From positions 124,001 to 188,000 of the forward strand of contig NZ_PJBC01000058.1 in NCBI RefSeq assembly GCF_002836515.1: a DNA stretch of 64,000 nt, given 5' to 3'. This document shows, piece after piece, positions 57,697-64,000 of this stretch. The notes under the pieces were generated by a model. That model ran no database searches. It had not been told where the DNA came from and saw nothing but the letters and a program-made list of their open reading frames with translations. The stretch is from Pseudomonas sp. Choline-02u-1 (GTDB lineage Bacteria; Pseudomonadota; Gammaproteobacteria; Pseudomonadales; Pseudomonadaceae). A program made the translations under genes and the position numbers. Numbering within the stretch: the first letter of the stretch is position 1; the number at the start of each line of letters is the position of its first letter.

Positions 57697-59085
57697 ATGT
57701 TCAATGACAAGGAAAGTCCGTTCACCCTTACCCTGACCGACAGTGGATTGCGCCTGCCGGTGGTGCGTTTTCACGGCGAGGAAGCGCTGAACCAGCCCTA
57801 CCGTTTCGACATCGAATTGCTCGGCCTCGCCCCGGCCATCGCCCCGGGTTCGTTTTTGCACCGGCCAGCCTTTCTGCGGCTGAGTGGGCAGCAGGGGTTC
57901 CACGGCGTGATCTGCAGCGCCAGTTGCGAACATCGCGGCACTCATCGGATCGGCTATCGCCTGATTCTGGTGCCGCATCTGCAGCAACTGGCGCAAGCGA
58001 ATAGACGACGCGTGTTTACCCACCTCAGTGCGCCGCAGATCATTGCGCATCTGCTCGAAGAACATGCCCTGCCGGCGCACAGCTACCGCATTGAAATGAG
58101 CGTCGGCCACTACCCGGCACGGGCCTTTTGCATTCAGTTTGAAGAAAGTGATCTGGCCCTGCTGCAGCGGCTCTGCGAAGAAGAAGGCATTCACTATCAC
58201 TTCGAACATGGGCCTGACGGGCATGTCGTGGTGTTCGCCGACGACAGCCTGAGCCTGCCGCAGGAACCGGTCGAAATTCCTTTCAGTGCCGATGAGCAAC
58301 CGCCATCGCCCTGCGTCAGCGTTCTCTATCAACAACATCGGGCGGCGCCGGTGCCGATGCTGCATGCGGTGCGCAATCGCGGTCAGCCTGCCGGCATGGA
58401 TGAAGCAGCCAACGAAGCCTCGACCGAGTCGCAAACGCAGGCGCGGTCACTGGCACGCCTGTACGCCGAACAACGCAGCCGGCGCCATCTGCAACGCCAA
58501 CGCAGCCAGTTACGCTCCATTCACGGGCGCAGCGATTGCTGCGATTTGCTCAGTGGCCGATTGCTGCTGGTGGCGGAGCATCCGATCCATCACTTCAACG
58601 AACAATGGTTGATCAGCGCCGTGCGCCACGAAGGGCAGCACCCTTCGATTCTTGATCCGGCGCCAACCGTTCACCGCTATCACAACGATTTTACCGCCCA
58701 ACCCTGGTCCAGCGACTTTCGCCCGCCGCTCAAACAGCCGCGGCCGAACGTTGCCGGCTATCACCTGGCGCGGGTGGCGGGCGCGCCCGGGCAGCTCGCA
58801 CAAGTCGATGAAAACGGCTGTCTGGCCGTGCGCTTATGGCCTGAAGAGGACGAATCGGCCAGCGACGCCTTGTGGCTACCGATCGCCATGAGTCGAATCA
58901 ACGGCCCCGTCGCCGCCGACGAGCTGCCACGTGCCGGCTGCAACGTATGGGTGAGTTTCCTCGACAGCGATCCGGACCGACCGATTCTGTGTCTCGGCGA
59001 CGCGCGGCAGCCGCCGGTACACGAGTCAGAGCCCGTGCGCGACAGCCTGCTGCTGGACTGGCTGATCAACCGCGCCGAGCACTGA
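57697..59085 (+). CDS. Orphan short VgrG-like protein
   Basis: 462 residues. The gp27-like part of VgrG is complete (SPFTLTLTDSGLRLPVVRFH, FIQFEESDLALLQRLCEEEG, HHFNEQWLISAVRHEGQ), followed by the gp5 OB fold (GQLAQVDENGCLAVRLWPE, GCNVWVSFLDSDPDRPILCL). The long gp5 C-terminal beta-helix spike is missing: full VgrGs exceed about 600 residues. No hcp, effector, adaptor or other T6SS gene is near, so it may be an orphan tip or a remnant. Confidence 0.82.
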   Translation: MFNDKESPFTLTLTDSGLRLPVVRFHGEEALNQPYRFDIELLGLAPAIAPGSFLHRPAFLRLSGQQGFHGVICSASCEHRGTHRIGYRLILVPHLQQLAQANRRRVFTHLSAPQIIAHLLEEHALPAHSYRIEMSVGHYPARAFCIQFEESDLALLQRLCEEEGIHYHFEHGPDGHVVVFADDSLSLPQEPVEIPFSADEQPPSPCVSVLYQQHRAAPVPMLHAVRNRGQPAGMDEAANEASTESQTQARSLARLYAEQRSRRHLQRQRSQLRSIHGRSDCCDLLSGRLLLVAEHPIHHFNEQWLISAVRHEGQHPSILDPAPTVHRYHNDFTAQPWSSDFRPPLKQPRPNVAGYHLARVAGAPGQLAQVDENGCLAVRLWPEEDESASDALWLPIAMSRINGPVAADELPRAGCNVWVSFLDSDPDRPILCLGDARQPPVHESEPVRDSLLLDWLINRAEH

Positions 59086-59103
59086 TCGGCGCCTCAGCCT
59101 TTG

Positions 59104-60495
59104 TCAGCCTTTGTCAGCCTTGCCCGCCGCCGCCGCGAACTTCGCCAGGCGCACGTCCAGATGCCTGGGCCGGCGTCCGTGATCTTCGGCGCGCTCTTTG
59201 CGGCGAATGGCGTTGCGCACCATCAGCGAGCCGAGGTAGCGGATCGGTTCCGGAGGGAAATAGCCCAACGGCCCGTTGACCAGCGGCGAGCGAGTCCAGG
59301 GGTTATCCAGGCCCTGCACCAGTGCGGCGAGAATCTGCCCGCCCATGTGACACGGGCCGACGCCGCTGCCGGAATAACCGAATCCATAAAAGACATTACC
59401 CGCCGCGCTCATCTGGCCGAAGAATGGCAAACCGGTGACCGAACGATCCGAGGGGCCGTTCCACGTCGCATCGACTTTCACCTCGGCGAACGCCGGGAAG
59501 AAATCCGCAAGACTGCGCTTGAGCAATGCTGCATAAGGCGACGGCTGATCGAATACCGGCAGCATTCGCCCGCCATAAGCGAAGGTGTTGCCGCCCTTGC
59601 CGAGCATGATCCGGCCGTCCGGGGTGTTGTGGTAGTAGTGCACGAAAATTCGCGAATCGAGCACGGTTACGCCGCTGGTCAAACCGATTTGCTGAAGCAG
59701 GTCAGGGCGAGGCTCGGTGATCAGCATGTCACTGGACACAATCGCCACACTACGCTCGAACTGAGGAAACGCGCGGGCCATCCACGCGTTCATCGCCAGC
59801 ACCACACGGTCAGCGATGACCTTGCCGCCGGGTGTGTGAATGCGTGCGGGGCGGCCCTCTTCCAGCCCGGTCATCGCCGTGCCCTCATGGATTTTCACGC
59901 CCAATTGCAGCGCCACCCGGCGCAGACCGCGCACCAGTTTGCCCGGTTGCACGCTGGCCGCCGCCGGGGAAAACCAGCCCTCCAGGTGTTTTGCTGAGCC
60001 AGCCATACGTTGCAGATCGGCGAGCGGTCGCTGGCTGAACGAGTTGATGCCGTTACGCTCCAGCGCCGCGATCACCGCATCGGTCGCCCCGACCTGGGCA
60101 CGATTGGTTGCGGTGTACAGCGTGCCGTCGAGGCGGTAATCGGCATCGATACCGTACTGCTCGCAGAACTCGCCGATCGCATGGATGCTGCGCTCCGACT
60201 CCTTGACCAGACGCACCGCCTCTTCGACGCCGAACAAGCACTCCAGAGTGAAATACTTTGCCGACCACGACAGCGCGCAGCCGCCGTTGCGGCCACTGGC
60301 GCCAGCGCCGCAGATGTCCGCTTCGATCAGCAGCACCTCCAGCTCGGGGTTCTGCTGCTTGAGCATGATCGCTGTCCACAATCCGGTGTAGCCGCCGCCG
60401 ACGATGCACACGTCCGTGCGCACCTCGCCTTGCAGCGGTGGGCAGAGTTGGGATGGGCCGGTCTGCAAGGCTTGCTCGAGCCAGAAGGGTCGCAT
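59104..60495 (-). CDS. FAD-dependent oxidoreductase (DAO/amine oxidase family)
   Basis: 463 residues from ATG 60495. FAD-binding Rossmann motif CIVGGGYTGLWTAIMLKQ (about 30-47), LIEADICGAGASGRNGGCAL (flavin contact typical of glycine/amine oxidases) and FGYSGSGVGPCHMGGQILA near the end. Probably oxidises a secondary or primary amine. Next to an OPA-type transporter and between LysR genes; similar sets occur around amine or aminophosphonate use, but the substrate is inference. Confidence 0.82.
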   Translation of the reverse strand: MRPFWLEQALQTGPSQLCPPLQGEVRTDVCIVGGGYTGLWTAIMLKQQNPELEVLLIEADICGAGASGRNGGCALSWSAKYFTLECLFGVEEAVRLVKESERSIHAIGEFCEQYGIDADYRLDGTLYTATNRAQVGATDAVIAALERNGINSFSQRPLADLQRMAGSAKHLEGWFSPAAASVQPGKLVRGLRRVALQLGVKIHEGTAMTGLEEGRPARIHTPGGKVIADRVVLAMNAWMARAFPQFERSVAIVSSDMLITEPRPDLLQQIGLTSGVTVLDSRIFVHYYHNTPDGRIMLGKGGNTFAYGGRMLPVFDQPSPYAALLKRSLADFFPAFAEVKVDATWNGPSDRSVTGLPFFGQMSAAGNVFYGFGYSGSGVGPCHMGGQILAALVQGLDNPWTRSPLVNGPLGYFPPEPIRYLGSLMVRNAIRRKERAEDHGRRPRHLDVRLAKFAAAAGKADKG

Positions 60496-60574
60496 GGGAG
60501 ATCTCCAGTCAGAAGGCCACGACGCAGCCTGCCGCGCACCGCGCACCGCGCAGCAGGCCACAGCGCGAAGGATT

Positions 60575-61900
60575 TCAGGAACGCAGGGGTTTGACGCTCA
60601 ACCGCCCATTGGGAATAGCGGCGCGCGGCTCCATGACTCCGACCGGTCGACTGTTCCAGTGCGGAATCAACACCAGCGCGGAGAACAGTGCACAGCCGGC
60701 AAAAACGATGAACACCGTCACCGAGTCAAAGTAGCCTGGCAGCAAACCGCCGAGCACCGCGCCGACCGAGCCGCAGCCGTTGACGAAACCGGCGGCAGTG
60801 GCACCGGCCTTGGCCTTGCCGAAATCGATGGCGGCGGCGCCGCTGATCATCGAGTCCGGGCCGTACAGAGTCAGCCCCATGACGAACAGCAGCGCGACGA
60901 CCAACAACACGCTGCCGGTGTTGAGCGCAGCCATGAACAGCGCCAGCGTCACGGTCAGTGCCAGCAGACTCAGCACGCAGGCCGGCATGCGTCGGGCGCC
61001 GAAGAGTTTGTCCGAGGCCAGCCCGATCATGATCGGCCCCAGTAAGCCAGCCAACTCAAACGCGGTGGGGATGATTGCAGCGCCGACTTTGCCGACGCTC
61101 GGCATCTGTTCGAAAACAATCACCGGCCCCCACAGCAGAATTGCGTAGCGCGCCGGTTTCAGCAGGAAATACGCCAGGCCCAGCACCAGCACCGTGCGAT
61201 TGCGCAGGATCTCCTTCAACGGCTCCCACATGCTGAGTTTGCTGTTGGCTTCGGTTTCTTCGGCGCTGAGTTGCGGCTCTGGTTCCACTGCCGGCAGACC
61301 AACGTCTTCGGGTTTATTACGCTGAAAAACAAAGAACAGCACGGCCACCACCGCTACGACCGCCGCGCTGGAAATGAATGCCGCGTGCCAGGTGCCGACC
61401 AGCGTATAAGCCCACCAGCCGGCGAATGGCGAAGCGACCAGACCGCCAAATGCGTAGCAGGAACTCCACAAACCGAGCACCCGCCCACGTTGTTCGGCCG
61501 GGAAGAAACTGCCGAGGTTTTTACACAGTCCGGACCAGCCAGTCGATTGCGCCAAACCTTGAATCAGCATGCAGGTGGCGAAGATCGGCAACGTCGCGAA
61601 ACTGCCCATCACCAGCGCCGCAGCGGCGGATATCAGCAAACCGCCGAGCACGACAACCCGCGGACCGAAGCGATCGGCGAGCATGCCCCAAGTGAACTGG
61701 CCGAGGGCGTAAGCCGCCAGATAGATCGCGTCGAGGTTGGCCATGGCCATTTTGTCGAGAGTGAAATCAGGGTCTTCGGCGATACCCAGTTTGGCCACCG
61801 AAAAGGCTTTGCGGGTGAAATAAAATGCGGCGTACGCGAGCCAGGTAATAGCGAAGATCTGCACGCGCCAACGCGCCAGGGTGCCGATATGCTTGTTCAT
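60575..61900 (-). CDS. MFS transporter, organophosphate:phosphate antiporter (OPA) type
   Basis: 441 residues with 12 predicted transmembrane helices. N-terminal WLAYAAFYFTRKAFSVAKLG and GQFTWGMLADRFGPR (motif A), as in GlpT/UhpT relatives, which import organic phosphates or phosphonates. It ends 79 bases before the FAD oxidoreductase gene starts on the same strand, so both may be one unit: uptake then oxidation. Confidence 0.85.
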   Translation of the reverse strand: MNKHIGTLARWRVQIFAITWLAYAAFYFTRKAFSVAKLGIAEDPDFTLDKMAMANLDAIYLAAYALGQFTWGMLADRFGPRVVVLGGLLISAAAALVMGSFATLPIFATCMLIQGLAQSTGWSGLCKNLGSFFPAEQRGRVLGLWSSCYAFGGLVASPFAGWWAYTLVGTWHAAFISSAAVVAVVAVLFFVFQRNKPEDVGLPAVEPEPQLSAEETEANSKLSMWEPLKEILRNRTVLVLGLAYFLLKPARYAILLWGPVIVFEQMPSVGKVGAAIIPTAFELAGLLGPIMIGLASDKLFGARRMPACVLSLLALTVTLALFMAALNTGSVLLVVALLFVMGLTLYGPDSMISGAAAIDFGKAKAGATAAGFVNGCGSVGAVLGGLLPGYFDSVTVFIVFAGCALFSALVLIPHWNSRPVGVMEPRAAIPNGRLSVKPLRS

Positions 61901-62169
61901 GGTGGTTCTGACCTCAAGGTGTGAGTGTGCCGGCAGAATCGTTAAGAAAAACGCCTGTGTTTTTTATTGTTGAGCACTGCGATATCGCCCCTTCCCTCAG
62001 CGATACCGGTCAGATGAGTCTGCTGTTGCACGCACAGGCTCATGCGCCAACGCCGCTGCACGACCGAGCAGTCAGCGATGGCGTGAGCCGATCAAAGCAA
62101 TTACTGTTTAATAAATAAAATCGATTTATCGTATTTCACACATAAGCTCAGCTTGTTACTGGAGCCAAC

Positions 62170-63048
62170 ATGTCCGTCTCACACGCACAACTCAAAGCGT
62201 TCCACGCCGTGGCCGTTCATGGAAGCTTCACCCGCGCCGCCGAGCGGCTTTATCTGACGCAACCGGCGATTTCCGACCAGGTGCGCAAACTCGAAGAGCG
62301 CTTTGGTGTTCTGCTGTTTCACCGCAATAAACGCGCCGTGCGCCTGACCGATCTCGGCGAGCGTTTGCTGGCGATTACTCAACGCCTGTTCGTGATCGAG
62401 GCCGAAGCGCAAGAGTTGTTGCAGGAATCCCAGGCACTGCAGACCGGCAGCCTGATTCTGGCGGTGGACGCGCCCATCCACGTGCTGCCGCAGATCGCGC
62501 GGTTCTGTGAACGCTATCCGGGCATCAGCGTAAAAATCGAGACCGGTAATACCGATGAATCGCTGTTTCGCCTGTTCAACTATCAGGCCGATCTGGCGCT
62601 GCTCGGCCGTGATGTGACCGATGAACGCTTGATGTGCGTACCGTTGCGCAACGATCCGATGGTGGCGTTTGTTTCGCACAATCATCCGTGGGCCGAGCGC
62701 GAATCGATCTGTCTGGCCGATCTGGATGACACGCCACTGGTGCTGCGCGAGATCGGTTCGGTGACACGCCAGACCCTGGAAGAAGAAATGGCCCGCGCGG
62801 GTTTTCGCATTCGCCCGGCGATTCAGGTTGAAGGCCGGGAAGCGGCGCGCGAGGCGGTGGTGGTGGGGATTGGTGTGGGGGTTGTTTCAGCGGCAGAATT
62901 TGGCGCCGACTCACGGGTCTGCGCGCTGCCGATCACCGATTGCACCCGGCGCCTGACCGAGACGCTGGTGTGCTTGCGCGAACAGAGCTCGCGGCGTGTA
63001 GTGGCGACGTTCCTGGACATGGTTCGTGAAAGCCTCCCCGGTTCCTGA
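62170..63048 (+). CDS. LysR-family regulator
   Basis: 292 residues. HTH SFTRAAERLYLTQPAISDQVRKLEERFG, then an effector-binding domain (SLILAVDAPIHVLPQIARF). Divergent from the transporter and oxidoreductase operon, so probably its regulator. A possible site, AAATCGATTT, lies at 62118-62127. A second, related LysR gene follows on the other strand. Confidence 0.88.
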   Translation: MSVSHAQLKAFHAVAVHGSFTRAAERLYLTQPAISDQVRKLEERFGVLLFHRNKRAVRLTDLGERLLAITQRLFVIEAEAQELLQESQALQTGSLILAVDAPIHVLPQIARFCERYPGISVKIETGNTDESLFRLFNYQADLALLGRDVTDERLMCVPLRNDPMVAFVSHNHPWAERESICLADLDDTPLVLREIGSVTRQTLEEEMARAGFRIRPAIQVEGREAAREAVVVGIGVGVVSAAEFGADSRVCALPITDCTRRLTETLVCLREQSSRRVVATFLDMVRESLPGS

Positions 63049-63153
63049 TCGTTCCCACGCTCTGCGTGGGAATGCCGCAACGGACGCTCCGCGTTCGGCT
63101 TTGGATGGGACGCAGAGCGTCCCGGGCTGCGTTCCCACGCAGAGCGTGGGAAC
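63048..63153. repeat. Long inverted repeat, GTTCCCACGCTCTGCGTGGGAA family
   Basis: Outer arms TGATCGTTCCCACGCTCTGC... and GCAGAGCGTGGGAAC, with inner pairs GACGCTCCGCGTTC / GACGCAGAGCGTCCC. Third copy of the family, between convergent LysR genes. Confidence 0.88.
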
Positions 63154-63155
63154 GC

Positions 63156-64000
63156 TCACGGTGCGGCTGGCGCAAGACCAAAGAAGGCTTGAATCAAACG
63201 CAACTCGCGCCGCCGCTCCATGCAGCCAATCATGTGCCGGTTCACCAGCCCTTCCCCGGCAATCGGGATCGCGACCACGCGTGGGTCATGGCTGACCTCC
63301 ACCGATGACACCACACCAACGCCCAACTCGGCCGCAACTGCTTCGGTCACCGCCTCGCGACTGTCCAGCTCCAGCAACACCCGAGGCTGAATCGAGGCCT
63401 GAGAGCATGCCTGGTCAAAGGTGCGGCGGGTGATCGAACTCGGCTCGCGCAGAACCATGATCACGTGGTCCAACGCTTTGAGTTTCACTTCACCCGAGCG
63501 CATCGCCCAGGGATGCCCCGCCGGCACCAGCGCGCAGATCCTTGACTCGCTCAGCGCTTGCAGATGCAGCCCCTTGCGCGGCTCGACCTGCGTCAGCACC
63601 GCGACATCAGCGTGTTCCGACAACAGCGCCGCCAGGGTTTCCTGGGCATTGCCCAGGCGCAGGTTCACGGTGATCCCCGGATAGCGCGCGCGCAAACTCG
63701 CCAGCATCGGCATGACCATGTGCGGTCCATCCGCCGCCACCTCCAGACGTCCGGTCAATAACTGCCGGTTCGCCTCAAGCAGCGTCTGCGCTTCTTCCGC
63801 CAGGCCAAACATGGCCCGGGTGATCGCCGCCAGTTTGGTCCCCTCCTCGGTCAGTTCCACCCGTCGCGCGGTGCGCCGCAGCAAGGTGATCTGGTAGTGC
63901 TCCTCAAGCGCCTTGATGTGCCCGGTGACCGCTGGCTGGCTGATAAACAACCGCGCCGCAGCACGGGTGAAGCTGCCCTCACGGGCCACAGCATCGAAGG
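63156..64000 (-). CDS. LysR-family regulator (5' part beyond window)
   Basis: Visible part of about 281 codons. HTH remnant FDAVAREGSFTRAAARLFIS and QPAVTGHIKALEEHY, then an effector domain (GRLEVAADGPHMVMPMLASL). The extreme N-terminus is past the window end. Related to the LysR at 62170 (same AADGP/AVDAP-type effector-domain start), suggesting duplication. Confidence 0.85.
   Translation of the reverse strand, partial: FDAVAREGSFTRAAARLFISQPAVTGHIKALEEHYQITLLRRTARRVELTEEGTKLAAITRAMFGLAEEAQTLLEANRQLLTGRLEVAADGPHMVMPMLASLRARYPGITVNLRLGNAQETLAALLSEHADVAVLTQVEPRKGLHLQALSESRICALVPAGHPWAMRSGEVKLKALDHVIMVLREPSSITRRTFDQACSQASIQPRVLLELDSREAVTEAVAAELGVGVVSSVEVSHDPRVVAIPIAGEGLVNRHMIGCMERRRELRLIQAFFGLAPAAP

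Noticed and set aside
61921..62118. 65-codon plus-strand frame between the transporter and LysR genes
   Set aside because: GTG start without ribosome-binding site, no motif, lies in a promoter region.

Overview
The window is a chromosomal segment of a Pseudomonas of the P. fluorescens lineage. Support for this comes from the NuoKLMN order, the Pseudomonas-type leucine/isovalerate (liu) genes, CrcY- and PrrF-like small RNAs, many REP/REPIN palindromes of the 'GTGGGAGCGGGCTTGCTCGCGAA' type, and uniformly high GC. No rRNA, tRNA, transposase, integrase or CRISPR array was seen.

Layout. 1-5146: the end of the nuo operon (complex I) with its terminator. 5481-8762: an accessory island holding a likely undescribed RiPP pathway: a 42-residue precursor-like peptide, a hairpin, a stand-alone YcaO enzyme, a class I SAM methyltransferase and a prolyl-aminopeptidase-like hydrolase, tightly packed on one strand. 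8823-17037: a six-gene glycerol-type ABC transporter operon (glpSTPQUV-like, minus strand) with a good sigma-54 promoter, and a divergent sigma-54 activator. 17111-21839: cysS, glnS, ppiB, lpxH. 21966-26880: a MarR-controlled tripartite multidrug exporter with two palindromic operators. 27038-34346: tamB-tamA, a GNAT gene and xthA. 34419-38216: a PstS/OmpA fusion, an acyl-CoA dehydrogenase and a LysR gene.

38308-47999: leucine/isovalerate catabolism (liuR, liuE, then liuABCD), split by a sigma-54-driven CrcY-like RNA and an acyl-CoA synthetase gene. LiuR-type palindromes precede liuR and liuA. 47997-50801: a LexA/PrtR-like repressor, a small Pseudomonas protein, a Fur-controlled PrrF-like RNA and an M14 carboxypeptidase. 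50813-53876: an ECF sigma/anti-sigma pair divergent from a catalase-cytochrome b561 pair; both promoters carry the same GGAATAA-N14-CGTCTT element. 54084-59085: an AFG1/ZapE-like ATPase, a leucine-rich-repeat protein kinase, a YebC paralogue and an orphan short VgrG. 59104-64000: a FAD amine oxidase-like protein, an OPA-type transporter and two LysR regulators (the second cut by the window end).

The main candidate for a new system is the YcaO locus. Its precursor has a short hydrophobic/polar N-terminus and a long acidic, helix-prone C-terminus, with no Cys and no plausible C-terminal core. This resembles the bottromycin arrangement (N-terminal core plus C-terminal follower) more than a usual leader-core peptide. 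The enzyme set (YcaO, methyltransferase, alpha/beta hydrolase) is a reduced version of the same kind of toolkit, with no cyclodehydratase partner, TfuA, protease or exporter visible. Gene functions are inferred from motifs and context; no database search was run.
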